From the NCBI RefSeq assembly GCF_038397775.1, contig NZ_CP151650.1, positions 806,001 through 870,000 on the forward strand: a stretch of DNA of 64,000 nt, written 5' to 3'. Each line of letters begins with the position of its first letter. Position 1 is the stretch's first letter. Below are positions 43,265 through 54,483 of the stretch, piece after piece. The notes below the pieces were generated by a model that saw only the letters and a program-made list of their open reading frames with translations, made no database searches and was not told the origin of the DNA. A program made the translations under genes and the position numbers. This stretch comes from Pseudomonas sp. RC10. Its GTDB lineage: Bacteria; Pseudomonadota; Gammaproteobacteria; Pseudomonadales; Pseudomonadaceae.

Positions 43265-44425
43265 ATGAACATCACCACCTTTGCAAAACGCCTTTGCCTT
43301 TTAATCCCGCTTTTCACCGCGCCTGCCGTGTTTGCGGCAGAGCAGATGACGCCATCGGCACCGCAACTGGCTGCCAAGGCGTACGTGCTGATGGACGCCA
43401 ACAGCGGTAACGTGCTGGTCGAGAACAACGGCGATCAGAAGCTGCCTCCGGCCAGCCTGACCAAGCTGATGACCGCCTACATCGCGACTCTGGAAATCCG
43501 TCGCGGGCAAATCGGCGAAAACGATCCAGTGACCGTTAGCGAAAACGCCTGGCGCACCGGCGGTTCACGGATGTTCATCAAGGTGGGTAGCCAGGTGACC
43601 GTCAGCGACCTGCTGCACGGCATCATCATTCAATCCGGTAACGACGCCAGCGTGGCGCTGTCCGAGCACATCGCAGGCAGTGAAGACGCGTTCGCCGACA
43701 TGATGAACAAGACCGCTGGCGACCTGGGCATGGTCAACAGCCACTTCATGAACCCGACCGGCCTGCCGAATCCTGATCATTACGCCACCGCCCACGATAT
43801 GGCGCTGCTGGCCCGTGCGATCATCCACGAAGACCCGGCTCACTATGCGATCTACTCGCAGAAAGAGTTCTTCTGGAACGGCATCAAACAGCCAAACCGT
43901 AACCTGCTGCTGTGGCGCGACAAGACCGTTGACGGTCTGAAAACCGGCCACACCGAAGAAGCGGGCTACTGCATGGTGTCCTCGGCCGTCCGTGATGGTA
44001 TGCGCCTGATCGCCGTGGTCTTCGGCACCAACAGCGAACAAGCCCGTGCCGCCGAAACCCAGAAGCTGCTGACCTACGGTTTCCGTTTCTTCGAAACCCA
44101 GACCTTCTACCAGAAGGGCACCGAACTGGCTCAAGCGCCGGTCTGGAAAGGCACCGAGCGTCAGATCAAGGCCGGCCTGGCTGAAGATCTGTCCATGACC
44201 ATGCCTAAAGGCGAGATGAAGAAGCTCACCGCCAGCATAAGCATCAACCCGAAACTGGTTGCGCCTATCGCCAAGGGCGACGTGATCGGCCAGGTTGAAG
44301 TGAAACTGGAAGACAAGGTCGTGCGCACCGCTAATCTCATCGCCATGGACTCCGTTGAGGAAGGTGGTATCTTCCGCCGCCTGTGGGACAGCATTCGCAT
44401 GTTCTTCTACAGTCTGTTCAACTGA
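43265..44425 (+). CDS. dacA: D-alanyl-D-alanine carboxypeptidase (PBP5)
   Basis: 386 residues. Sec signal ending AVFA, cut before A25 or so; trims the terminal D-Ala of peptidoglycan stem peptides in the periplasm. Active-site S64-LTK67 (PPASLTK), SGN in IIQSGNDAS and KTG in DGLKTGHTEEAG. The C-terminal amphipathic helix RRLWDSIRMFFYSLFN anchors it to the membrane. The ATG at 43265 has GAGAGACGG upstream; an earlier in-frame start lacks a signal peptide. The PAO1 gene at this place is named dacC. Confidence 0.96.
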   Translation: MNITTFAKRLCLLIPLFTAPAVFAAEQMTPSAPQLAAKAYVLMDANSGNVLVENNGDQKLPPASLTKLMTAYIATLEIRRGQIGENDPVTVSENAWRTGGSRMFIKVGSQVTVSDLLHGIIIQSGNDASVALSEHIAGSEDAFADMMNKTAGDLGMVNSHFMNPTGLPNPDHYATAHDMALLARAIIHEDPAHYAIYSQKEFFWNGIKQPNRNLLLWRDKTVDGLKTGHTEEAGYCMVSSAVRDGMRLIAVVFGTNSEQARAAETQKLLTYGFRFFETQTFYQKGTELAQAPVWKGTERQIKAGLAEDLSMTMPKGEMKKLTASISINPKLVAPIAKGDVIGQVEVKLEDKVVRTANLIAMDSVEEGGIFRRLWDSIRMFFYSLFN

Positions 44426-44522
44426 TCACGGGTTACTCACCGACTGACCGTTGACCCTATGCCCCTGCCGCTGATCGCGGTGGGGGACTGTCCGTTTTCC
44501 GGCTTACGAGGCCGTTACTGCC

Positions 44523-44798
44523 ATGACAGATTCCGACGTTAAAGCACCAAAAATCGAATTTCCGTGTGCCGATTATCCGATCAAGATCATCTGCGATACC
44601 GGCGCGGGCAACAAAGACAAAGCCATCGAGATCGTTGGCAAACACGCCAAGATCAACGATGAGCGTGTGGACGAGCGCCAGAGCAGCAACGGCAAGTACA
44701 CCACCGTGCAGCTGCATATCCTCGCCACCGATCAGGATCAGCTCTACAACATCAACAGCGAGCTGCGGGCCACAGGTTTCGTGCACATGGTGCTGTGA
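44523..44798 (+). CDS. ybeD: YbeD family protein (DUF493)
   Basis: 91-residue alpha/beta protein of the YbeD/DUF493 family, an ACT-like fold of unknown function that is nearly always next to lipB. Conserved parts: [20 protein letters not shown] (about 12-31) and [20 protein letters not shown] (about 59-78). Its stop overlaps the lipB start by one to four bases, so translation is coupled. A role in lipoate metabolism is suggested by context only. Confidence 0.92.
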   Translation: MTDSDVKAPKIEFPCADYPIKIICDTGAGNKDKAIEIVGKHAKINDERVDERQSSNGKYTTVQLHILATDQDQLYNINSELRATGFVHMVL

Positions 44799-45445
44799 TG
44801 GGCGAGCGTCTGGGCTTTCGCGATCTCGGATTGATCGACTACGAGCCTACCTGGCAAGCCATGCAACGCTTCACGGACGGCCGCACTCGCGAGACGCCCG
44901 ATGAAGTGTGGCTGGTCCAGCATCCCCCGGTTTTCACCCAGGGGCAGTCTGGCAAACCCGAGCATCTCCTCCTTCCGGGTGATATTCCGGTGGTACAGGT
45001 CGATCGCGGTGGCCAAGTGACTTATCATGGGCCCGGTCAACTGGTGGCGTATCTGCTGCTGGATGTGCGTCGCCTTGGGTTCGGCGTGCGCGAACTGGTC
45101 ACCCGGATCGAGCACAGCCTGATCGAGCTGCTGGCCAGTTATGGCGTCACGGCAGCCGCCAAACCCGAAGCGCCGGGGGTCTATGTCGACGGGGCGAAGA
45201 TTGCCTCTCTGGGCCTTCGTATCCGCAACGGTTGTTCCTTCCATGGTTTGGCGCTCAACGTCGACATGGATCTGGACCCGTTTAAACGGATTAATCCCTG
45301 CGGGTATGCGGGGCTGGCGATGACCCAGCTGCGTGAACAGGCAGGCCCGATTGAATTTGCCGAGGTTAGTGCCCGGCTGCGTGCGCAGCTCGTCAAACAC
45401 CTCGACTACGCTGAGCAGACGACCCTAACGGGCGGAATCGATTGA
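44798..45445 (+). CDS. lipB: Octanoyltransferase
   Basis: Moves octanoate from acyl carrier protein to lipoyl domains, the first step of lipoate synthesis. 215 residues from the ATG at 44798 ([11 protein letters not shown] follows); a GTG directly before it (44795) would add one residue. Family motifs: [20 protein letters not shown] (about 69-88), [20 protein letters not shown] with the catalytic lysine (AKI) and cysteine (NGCSFHG) at about 130-150. It runs into lipA after 1 bp. Confidence 0.96.
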   Translation: MGERLGFRDLGLIDYEPTWQAMQRFTDGRTRETPDEVWLVQHPPVFTQGQSGKPEHLLLPGDIPVVQVDRGGQVTYHGPGQLVAYLLLDVRRLGFGVRELVTRIEHSLIELLASYGVTAAAKPEAPGVYVDGAKIASLGLRIRNGCSFHGLALNVDMDLDPFKRINPCGYAGLAMTQLREQAGPIEFAEVSARLRAQLVKHLDYAEQTTLTGGID

Positions 45446-45446
45446 T

Positions 45447-46487
45447 ATGACTACTGCGCATGAGACGGCCGATGCCGTGCAAACCCTGATCCCCACTGTG
45501 AACGTGGTCACACCTGAGCGTGCGGCGCGTCCGAAAGTTGAAGCGGGTGTAAAGCTGCGTGGCGCGGAAAAAGTGGCGCGCATCCCGGTGAAGATCATTC
45601 CTACGGTTGATCTGCCGAAGAAACCGGACTGGATTCGCGTCCGCATCCCGGTTTCTCCCGAGGTTGATCGCATCAAGGCCCTGCTGCGCAAACACAAGCT
45701 GCACAGCGTGTGCGAAGAGGCGTCCTGCCCGAACCTGGGCGAGTGCTTCTCCGGTGGCACCGCGACCTTCATGATCATGGGCGACATCTGTACCCGTCGC
45801 TGCCCGTTCTGCGACGTTGGCCATGGTCGTCCGAAAGCACTGGACGTGGACGAGCCGAAGAATTTGGCTGTTGCCATCGCTGACCTGAAACTCAAGTACG
45901 TCGTGATCACTTCGGTGGACCGCGATGACCTGCGTGACGGCGGTGCTCAGCACTTCGCCGACTGCATCCGCGAAATTCGCGAGCTGTCGCCGAACGTGCA
46001 GTTGGAGACCCTGGTTCCGGATTACCGTGGCCGTATGGACATCGCGCTGGAAATCACCGCAGCGACGCCGCCAGACGTGTTCAACCACAACCTGGAAACC
46101 GTGCCGCGTCTGTACAAGGCCGCGCGTCCGGGTTCGGACTACCAATGGTCGCTGACCCTGCTCAAGCGCTTCAAGGAAATGGTCCCGCACGTACCGACCA
46201 AATCCGGCCTGATGCTGGGCCTGGGCGAAACCGACGAAGAAGTGATCGAAGTGATGCAGCGCATGCGCGAGCACAACATCGACATGCTGACTCTGGGCCA
46301 GTACCTGCAACCGTCCCGTAACCACCTGCCGGTTCAGCGCTTCGTGCACCCGGATACCTTCGCCTGGTTCGCCGAGGAAGGTTACAAGATGGGCTTCAAG
46401 AACGTCGCATCGGGGCCGCTGGTGCGTTCCTCGTACCATGCTGACGAACAGGCCAAGCTGACCAAGTCGTTGCTGACCGCGGGCTGA
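45447..46487 (+). CDS. lipA: Lipoyl synthase
   Basis: Radical-SAM enzyme inserting two sulfurs into octanoyl groups. 346 residues. Auxiliary cluster cysteines C89, C94 and C100 ([12 protein letters not shown]) and radical-SAM cysteines C115, C119 and C122 (CTRRCPFC). The C-terminal RSSYHADEQ has the serine that ligates the auxiliary cluster. The roughly 60-residue N-terminal extension is longer than in E. coli but usual in Pseudomonas. It ends the ybeD-lipB-lipA unit with a strong terminator. Confidence 0.97.
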   Translation: MTTAHETADAVQTLIPTVNVVTPERAARPKVEAGVKLRGAEKVARIPVKIIPTVDLPKKPDWIRVRIPVSPEVDRIKALLRKHKLHSVCEEASCPNLGECFSGGTATFMIMGDICTRRCPFCDVGHGRPKALDVDEPKNLAVAIADLKLKYVVITSVDRDDLRDGGAQHFADCIREIRELSPNVQLETLVPDYRGRMDIALEITAATPPDVFNHNLETVPRLYKAARPGSDYQWSLTLLKRFKEMVPHVPTKSGLMLGLGETDEEVIEVMQRMREHNIDMLTLGQYLQPSRNHLPVQRFVHPDTFAWFAEEGYKMGFKNVASGPLVRSSYHADEQAKLTKSLLTAG

Positions 46488-46512
46488 CTTTTCTCGGTAT
46501 TGCACGCAATAG

Positions 46513-46547
46513 AAAAAGGGCCGGATAGCGATATCCGGCCCTTTTTT
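46513..46547. terminator. Strong bidirectional Rho-independent terminator after lipA
   Basis: AAAAAGGGCCGGATA-gcga-TATCCGGCCCTTTTT: a 15-bp perfect stem with A and T runs on both sides, 25 bp past lipA. It also faces the convergent transglycosylase gene. Confidence 0.93.
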
Positions 46548-46566
46548 TCGTGCATGACAAACGAAC

Positions 46567-46654
46567 TGTAGGAGCGCGCTTGCCCGCGATGGCGATCGTT
46601 CGGATAGCCTGACGTGCCTGACACACCGCTATCGCGGGCAAGCGCGCTCCTACA
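46567..46654. repeat. REP palindrome, GCGCGCTTGCCCGCGAT type
   Basis: Left arm TGTAGGAGCGCGCTTGCCCG then CGATGGCGAT; right arm ACCGCTATCGCGGGCAAGCG then CGCTCCTACA. Between lipA and the convergent transglycosylase gene. Confidence 0.92.
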
Positions 46655-46664
46655 AAGAGTCTCT

Positions 46665-47999
46665 TCAGGGTTTACGCAAACTCTCCAACAACTCCTGCGT
46701 CGGGTAACCGTCCGCTGGCCAGCCAAATGACTGCTGGGCGCTACGAATGGCTTTGCGGGTATTAGCGCCGATAATGCCGTCTGGCGCGCCTGCGTCATAT
46801 TGACGGGCCGAGAGCAGGGTTTGCAGTTCGATGCGCTCAGTGCGGCTCAGAGGACGATCTCCGCGTGGCCACTGGCCAATCACATAACCGCCGCCCGTGA
46901 ATCGCTCAGACAACAGCCCAATGCCCAGCCCGTAGGACGACGAATTGTTGTACTTGAGGATCGCCCGAAAGTTATCCATTACCAGAAATGCCGGGCCTTT
47001 ATAGCCCGCCGGCAGCAAGAGTGCCGCCTGCTGTTGCAACAGGTTGGCGGGGAGGGGAGCGCCGTTGGGCAGCTTCAGACCCAACTGCTGCCACTCAGCG
47101 ATGGTTTTGCGGGTAGACGCATCGGCCATGGCGTAGTCGAAGCCTTGCCGCAGTTGCACCTCAAAACCCCAAGGCTGGCCTTTCTGCCAACCCGAGCTTT
47201 GCAGGTAGTGCGCAGTAGAGGCCAAGGCATCGACGGGCGAATTCCAGATGTCGCGTCGGCCATCGCCATCGAAGTCCACGGCATGGGTGTTGTACGTCGT
47301 GGGAATGAACTGCGTCTGCCCCATCGCCCCGGCCCAGGAGCCGAGCATGTTCGGCGCATCGATGTCGCCGTGCTGAATGATTTGCAGCGCGGCGATCAGT
47401 TGATCCTGCGCGAACTGAGGACGGCGTCCTTCATAGGCCAGCGTCGCCAGCGAGCGGATCACCGATTGGGTGCCCTGGAACTGGCCGAAGCTGCTTTCCA
47501 TGCCCCACACGGCGATCAGTGCCTGACGATCAACGCCATAACGCTGCTCGATGGCGTTCAGAGCGTCAGCGTACTGCGCAAGCAAGCCCTGGCCCTTGCG
47601 CACACGCACAGCCGATATGGCGCCGTCGAGGTATTCCCAGACCGGGCGCGTGAATTCAGGTTGGCTGCGATCGGCTTTGACCACGCTCATGTCCGGCGTC
47701 ACGCCCGCGAAGGCACTGTCGAAGATGTCCGGGCGAATGCCCGCGCTCAACGCCTGATTGCGAAACATGGATTGCCATTCGGCGAAGCTCATGGCCGGCT
47801 GGATTTCAAAATTGGTGTCGTCGGGAGCGGCCACAGCGCTGGAAGGCGTGGGCGCAGCTTTCGCGACGTTCAGAGGGGCGGCTTGAAGCGGGGTGGCGAC
47901 GGCAGCGGTGGGTTGCTCCGCACAGGCGACCAGTACGAAGAGACTGGAGGCGGCGATCAATTGGCGGACATGCCAACGACGGGGAAAACTAAAGGGCAT
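46665..47999 (-). CDS. Lytic murein transglycosylase, lipoprotein, with peptidoglycan-binding domain (SltH-like)
   Basis: 444 residues from MPFSFPRRWHV. Lipoprotein signal with lipobox VLVAC, then a linker rich in Ala/Pro, a GH103 (MltB-like) catalytic domain with the glutamate in AVWGMESSFGQFQGTQ (about 170), SWAGAMGQTQFIPTTYNTHA and a C-terminal PG_binding_1 domain (LQTLLSARQYDAGAPDGIIG). Position next to lipA matches the P. aeruginosa gene called sltH (PA3992), as I remember it. It is a second, paralogous transglycosylase to the one at 41025. A start 12 nt earlier is possible. Confidence 0.92.
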   Translation of the reverse strand: MPFSFPRRWHVRQLIAASSLFVLVACAEQPTAAVATPLQAAPLNVAKAAPTPSSAVAAPDDTNFEIQPAMSFAEWQSMFRNQALSAGIRPDIFDSAFAGVTPDMSVVKADRSQPEFTRPVWEYLDGAISAVRVRKGQGLLAQYADALNAIEQRYGVDRQALIAVWGMESSFGQFQGTQSVIRSLATLAYEGRRPQFAQDQLIAALQIIQHGDIDAPNMLGSWAGAMGQTQFIPTTYNTHAVDFDGDGRRDIWNSPVDALASTAHYLQSSGWQKGQPWGFEVQLRQGFDYAMADASTRKTIAEWQQLGLKLPNGAPLPANLLQQQAALLLPAGYKGPAFLVMDNFRAILKYNNSSSYGLGIGLLSERFTGGGYVIGQWPRGDRPLSRTERIELQTLLSARQYDAGAPDGIIGANTRKAIRSAQQSFGWPADGYPTQELLESLRKP

Positions 48000-48086
48000 T
48001 CTGGGGTCCACAGGGATAAACCGTAAGGTGCAGACCTTACCATGTCGGCCCTGTCGGCGGGGTGCCGGTCAGTCACCTGAAATGTT

Positions 48087-48245
48087 TCAAGCTGCCATAA
48101 CGGAAGAAGCCTCCCAATCTCTCGACTGGAAGGCTTCGCGGCGGTAGCTGCCTTTGCCCTTGGAGGGTTGTTCCTGACGGCTGCGGAACAGGGGCTGGGC
48201 AATGATGGATTTGGCCTTGTTCGGCCGCTTTTTGGCTTTGCTCAT
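48087..48245 (-). CDS. arfA: Alternative ribosome-rescue factor A
   Basis: Rescues ribosomes stalled at the end of mRNAs lacking a stop codon by recruiting RF2, as backup for tmRNA. 52 residues: MSKAKKRPNKAKSIIAQPLF at the N-terminus, the functional KGKGSYRR at 29-36 and DWEAS near the end, the ArfA family pattern. Codons 37-47 (48106-48137) encode an RNA hairpin in which RNase III-type cleavage is expected to make the arfA message itself non-stop, so ArfA builds up only when tmRNA is overloaded. An upstream in-frame extension is not used. RBS AGAGAG precedes. Confidence 0.88.
   Translation of the reverse strand: MSKAKKRPNKAKSIIAQPLFRSRQEQPSKGKGSYRREAFQSRDWEASSVMAA
48106..48137 (-). promoter_or_regulatory. 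Regulatory hairpin inside the arfA coding sequence
   Basis: In the mRNA GAAGCCUUCCA pairs with UGGGAGGCUUC (11 bp, one G-U) around a 10-nt loop. It begins right after the codons for KGKGSYRR, so cleavage would leave a functional but stopless message. This is the arrangement described for proteobacterial arfA. Confidence 0.75.
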
Positions 48246-48343
48246 GGCGATACTCTCTTTGGGTAGGGGGAAGCGGCGGGAATGATGCGACTGATCGAAG
48301 CGGGCGTCTAATTGATCTGTGCTATCACCGGAGCGAACGCCTT

Positions 48344-48431
48344 TGTAGGAGCGCGCTTGCCCGCGATGGCAATTGTTCAGACGATCTGACGTTGTCTGAC
48401 ACACCGATATCGCGGGCAAGCGCGCTCCTAC
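48344..48431. repeat. REP palindrome, GCGCGCTTGCCCGCGAT type
   Basis: Left arm TGTAGGAGCGCGCTTGCCCG, right arm CGCGGGCAAGCGCGCTCCTA then C. Between holA and arfA. Confidence 0.92.
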
Positions 48432-48443
48432 GGGGGGGGCGAT

Positions 48444-49481
48444 CTATTCCGACGGCAACGCCAATCGCTGGCCGGCCATCTGGATCGACAATCGGCTGAG
48501 GCTGTTCCACACCGATCCTTGCGCCTGACCCTTGATCTGCGCGTCGATGTGTTGAGCGTCCAGCAACAGCTGTGCCCAGCGTCGGGCGGAGTGGCGTTGC
48601 AGGGCCTTGCTCATCAGCGGTTTGCGCTTGTCCCAGATGGGCGGGCGGGCCTGGCTGAAGGCTTTGTCCAGCGGCACGCCTTGGCTGAACTGCAACGCCA
48701 GGTTCGCCAGCACCCGCAGCTCCCGAGACAGTGCCCAGAGAATCACCGGCGGCTCCACGCCTTCCCCGCGCAGGCCTTCCAGCATCCGTAGCGCGTGTGA
48801 CGCTTCGCCATTGAGGATCGCGTCGGTCAGCCCAAACACGTCGAAGCGCGCACTGTCCGCCACGGCTGCCTGCACGGTTTCGACGGTAATCTGGCCTTGC
48901 TCGGCCATCAGTTTAAGCTTTTCGATTTCCTGAGCGGCCGCCAGAAGGTTGCCTTCCACGCGAGCAGCGATCAGCTCCACCGCGTCGGGGCTGGCGGCCA
49001 GCCCGGCCTGCGCCAGGCGCTGTCGAATCCATTGCGGCAACTGGCTGGCATCCACCGGCCAGATCTGCACGAACTGGGTTTGCGGTCCCTCGACCAGCGC
49101 TTTGCCCCATTTGGTCTTCTGCGCAGCACCGTCCAGCTTGGGGAGGCTGATCAACAGCAAGGTGTCTTCAGCCGGACGACCGCAGTATTCCAGTAACGCG
49201 GCGGCGCCTTTGTCCCCCGGTTTGCCGGATGGCAGGCGCAGCTCCAGCAGACGACGTTCGGCGAACAGCGACATGCTGGCCCCGGCTTGCAGCAGGGTGC
49301 CCCAATCGAAACTCGAATCGGCGCTGAAGACCTGACGCTCATCAAAACCCTGCTGACGGGCAGCAGAACGGATGGCGTCGCAGGCTTCCTGGCATTGCAG
49401 CGGGTCGTCGCCGCTGACGATGTAGACAGGCGACAACGCACCTTGAAGGTGTTTGGAAAGCTGGGCGGGGGCGAGTTTCAT
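48444..49481 (-). CDS. holA: DNA polymerase III subunit delta
   Basis: Clamp-loader subunit that opens the beta sliding clamp. 345 residues. N-terminal domain MKLAPAQLSKHLQGALSPVY with IVSGDDPLQCQEACDAI (about 22-38); beta-binding region SMSLFAERRLLELRLPSG (about 69-86); C-terminal collar helices with PPIWDKRKPLMSKALQRHS (about 286-304). It follows lptE by 42 bp that hold a perfect hairpin; the lptE-holA pairing is widespread. Confidence 0.95.
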   Translation of the reverse strand: MKLAPAQLSKHLQGALSPVYIVSGDDPLQCQEACDAIRSAARQQGFDERQVFSADSSFDWGTLLQAGASMSLFAERRLLELRLPSGKPGDKGAAALLEYCGRPAEDTLLLISLPKLDGAAQKTKWGKALVEGPQTQFVQIWPVDASQLPQWIRQRLAQAGLAASPDAVELIAARVEGNLLAAAQEIEKLKLMAEQGQITVETVQAAVADSARFDVFGLTDAILNGEASHALRMLEGLRGEGVEPPVILWALSRELRVLANLALQFSQGVPLDKAFSQARPPIWDKRKPLMSKALQRHSARRWAQLLLDAQHIDAQIKGQAQGSVWNSLSRLSIQMAGQRLALPSE

Positions 49482-49493
49482 GGGTCAGAAATG

Positions 49494-49519
49494 ATCAGGG
49501 CCGGCGAACCGGCCCTGAT
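49494..49519 (-). terminator. Perfect hairpin between lptE and holA
   Basis: ATCAGGGCCGG-cgaa-CCGGCCCTGAT: an 11-bp stem with a 4-nt loop, 4 bp beyond the lptE stop and 13 bp before the holA start. No clean U-run. It may attenuate transcription into holA or stabilise the lptE 3' end, and is close enough to the holA start to affect it. Confidence 0.5.
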
Positions 49520-49523
49520 GCCA

Positions 49524-50129
49524 TCACTTGGACGGGATTTCGATCGGAGACTGTTGAGGCGTCTCGTCGCGAACACGTTGAGCGGCGGCTTCGGCATCGG
49601 CCTGGGCACGAGCGGCGGCGTCAGCCTTGGCTTGCAGTTCGTCCAGACGCTGCGGCGACAGCTGCTGCAGGCGGGCAATCAGCTTCTGCACCAGGTCGCT
49701 GCGCATTTCCTTGCGGATCTGCTCGGCTTCCTGGTCGGAACCGATCAGGTTGTTGCCGTCATGCACATAGGTCTTGGTGGACTGTACGTTGTCATCGAGC
49801 AGCAGGACGTTTTTGGTGCCGTGGATTTCGTATTTCACCACGGTGGTCAGCTCATACTCGGCCGAGTTGCCGGAACCTGCGTAACTGGCGGTGCGCTGGG
49901 TCTCGTCCTCACGGGCCAGGAACAGCTTGTACTGAGCACCGGTGTAGACGTGCACGCCGCTGTTGGTCAGGGTGTTTTTCAACTCAGTGACCACCTGGCC
50001 GTAGACGTCGCGGGCGCTCACGTCCAGCTCCTTGATCGACAAGGCGTTGGTGCCAGTGCCGCGCAGCTGGAAACCGCAGGCGCTCAGCAATACCGCGAGG
50101 CCCATTACCAGCAGATTGCGTTTGATCAT
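49524..50129 (-). CDS. lptE: LPS assembly lipoprotein LptE
   Basis: Outer-membrane lipoprotein that plugs and supports the LptD barrel for LPS export. 201 residues. Signal peptide MIKRNLLVMGLAVLLSAC with acylated C18, then GFQLRGTGTNALSIKELDV typical of the LptE N-terminus. The C-terminal third is Ala/Gln/Arg-rich and probably helical, as in other Pseudomonas. Order leuS-lptE-holA is conserved. Confidence 0.95.
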   Translation of the reverse strand: MIKRNLLVMGLAVLLSACGFQLRGTGTNALSIKELDVSARDVYGQVVTELKNTLTNSGVHVYTGAQYKLFLAREDETQRTASYAGSGNSAEYELTTVVKYEIHGTKNVLLLDDNVQSTKTYVHDGNNLIGSDQEAEQIRKEMRSDLVQKLIARLQQLSPQRLDELQAKADAAARAQADAEAAAQRVRDETPQQSPIEIPSK

Positions 50130-50186
50130 CTTGTTGCTCCCCTTGAATCCGTTTGAGCCCGAAGTGCGGGCTCTGGAGGTGTGTTG

Positions 50187-50209
50187 GGCGCCTGACGGTG
50201 TCAGGCGCC
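50187..50209 (-). terminator. Perfect hairpin between leuS and lptE
   Basis: GGCGCCTGAC-ggt-GTCAGGCGCC, a 10-bp stem with 3-nt loop, 8 bp beyond the leuS stop. No U-run; may be a partial terminator or RNA-stability element within the operon. Confidence 0.45.
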
Positions 50210-50217
50210 TGATCCAA

Positions 50218-53127
<2,910 letters not shown>

Positions 53128-53499
53128 ATGGCAGAGCTGCGGCACCAAGTAGAGAAACCTGATCTGTATGACCGTTTGATTGATCGTCTGGGGCTGGCCC
53201 TGGACATGGCGAAAACAGCAGTCCGGCTTCGCAATGAGTACCCCACCGAACTGGAACTCCGTGGTTTGAGTCAGGCCGAGTTTCAGTTGATCGAGGCCTA
53301 TCTGGATCGCAAGGACGTCGTTGTAAGAGAGGAATCACCGAACATCAAGAAAGGGAGTCTCAGCAGTTCCCGGGAGCCTTCGGAGTCGGCCCGCGGCCCG
53401 CAACTTTCAACCAATGTCATCTGGTTGAAGGACCAGCGTCGCGCCAAGGTGTCGGCAAAGTTGAGTCGCTACAGTTCCAGCAAACATTTCAAGCGGTAA
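53128..53499 (+). CDS. Hypothetical protein
   Basis: 123 residues, not recognised. The N-terminal half (about 10-75) looks helical with regularly spaced charges (DLYDRLIDRLGLALDMAKTA; LRGLSQAEFQLIEAYLDRKD); the middle is Ser-rich and the last 35 residues are strongly basic (KDQRRAKVSAKLSRYSSSKHFKR region), which could bind nucleic acid. No signal peptide or membrane span. GAGGTG lies before the ATG. Its size and good RBS suggest a real gene; it is divergent from leuS. No function is proposed. Confidence 0.65.
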   Translation: MAELRHQVEKPDLYDRLIDRLGLALDMAKTAVRLRNEYPTELELRGLSQAEFQLIEAYLDRKDVVVREESPNIKKGSLSSSREPSESARGPQLSTNVIWLKDQRRAKVSAKLSRYSSSKHFKR

Positions 53500-53585
53500 C
53501 GTTTACGGGTCCCAATCCCGTCTGATTAAGCATTGTTGCTTAGCGTCAATCCTTCTAGGCTTCGGGCATCTTCTGGAGATGCCCG

Positions 53586-54347
53586 ATGCCTTTTCGTTAC
53601 GCCATCAAGAACCTGCTCCTGCCGCCCGGCATCTTTCTGCTGCTCCTCTTATTCGCCTGGTGGCTGAGAACGGCCAGGCCACGGTTGGCGCGAGTGCTGT
53701 TTGTGATCGGCTTCGGTGGACTGCTGTTGACCAGCCTGCCGGTGGTGGTGGAGTGGACGGCTAAAGGCATCGAACGCATTCCGCCCCTGCAACAGGACCA
53801 GTGGGCAAACCTCGCCCAGCACGCTGACGCTATCGTGGTGCTCGGTTCCGGCCGTGAGCGCAACGACCCCAGTTGGGGCCGTGATATCCCGACGGGAACG
53901 GCCCTTGAACGGATGCGGTATGCGGCGCGTTTGTCCAAGGCCTCTGGCCTGCCGATTTTGACCACGGGCGGGTTGCATTACGGCGAGCCGCCGAGTGAAG
54001 CAGCGATCATGGCCGATTCGTTGCGCGACGATTTTGGAGTGACTGCCCGCTGGCAAGAAGGCGAGAGCCGGACCACGTGGGAAAACGCGACGATGACGGC
54101 GGCCGTGTTGCAGCCCTTGGGGATCAAACGAGTGGTCGTGGTGACGCAGGCCTGGCACATGCCGCGTTCGGTCTGGAGCTTTGAAAAGGCCGGTTTTGCG
54201 GTCGTGCCCGCGCCTGTCGGCTTTTTGAGCACGGACAACGCCAGACCCTTTGGTGGCTGGCTGCCAGAGTCCAAAGCCGTCTGGCAGATGGGCCAGTTGA
54301 TCAATGAAGCGGCCGGGCTGGTGGGGTATCGGGTGTTTTATCGCTGA
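53586..54347 (+). CDS. YdcF/ElyC/SanA family (DUF218) membrane protein
   Basis: 253 residues. Two N-terminal membrane spans (about 10-27 and 36-53) and a DUF218 domain at about 80-240: DAIVVLGSGRERNDPSWGRD, LTTGGLHYGEPPSEAAIM, ESRTTWENATMTA and VVVVTQAWHMPRSVWSFEKA. Closest in layout to ElyC, which in E. coli affects envelope integrity and undecaprenyl-phosphate use. GGAG is 8 nt upstream of the ATG. Single gene, convergent with lnt. Confidence 0.9.
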   Translation: MPFRYAIKNLLLPPGIFLLLLLFAWWLRTARPRLARVLFVIGFGGLLLTSLPVVVEWTAKGIERIPPLQQDQWANLAQHADAIVVLGSGRERNDPSWGRDIPTGTALERMRYAARLSKASGLPILTTGGLHYGEPPSEAAIMADSLRDDFGVTARWQEGESRTTWENATMTAAVLQPLGIKRVVVVTQAWHMPRSVWSFEKAGFAVVPAPVGFLSTDNARPFGGWLPESKAVWQMGQLINEAAGLVGYRVFYR

Positions 54348-54367
54348 CTTGAGTGCCCCGCGACTTT

Positions 54368-54459
54368 TGTAGGAGGAGCCGGCTTGCTGGCGAAAGCAGT
54401 GTGTCATCCAAAGTTGTTGCGTCTGGCACTCCGCTTTCGCTAGCAAGCCGGCTCCCACA
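54368..54459. repeat. REP palindrome, GCCGGCTTGCTGGCGAAAG type
   Basis: Left arm TGTAGGAGGAGCCGGCTTGC then TGGCGAAAGC; right arm GCTTTCGCTAGCAAGCCGGC then TCCCACA. Same variant as 61195. Between the ydcF-like gene and lnt (convergent). Confidence 0.9.
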
Positions 54460-54483
54460 AGGGAGCCGAGTTCTGGTCCTGCA

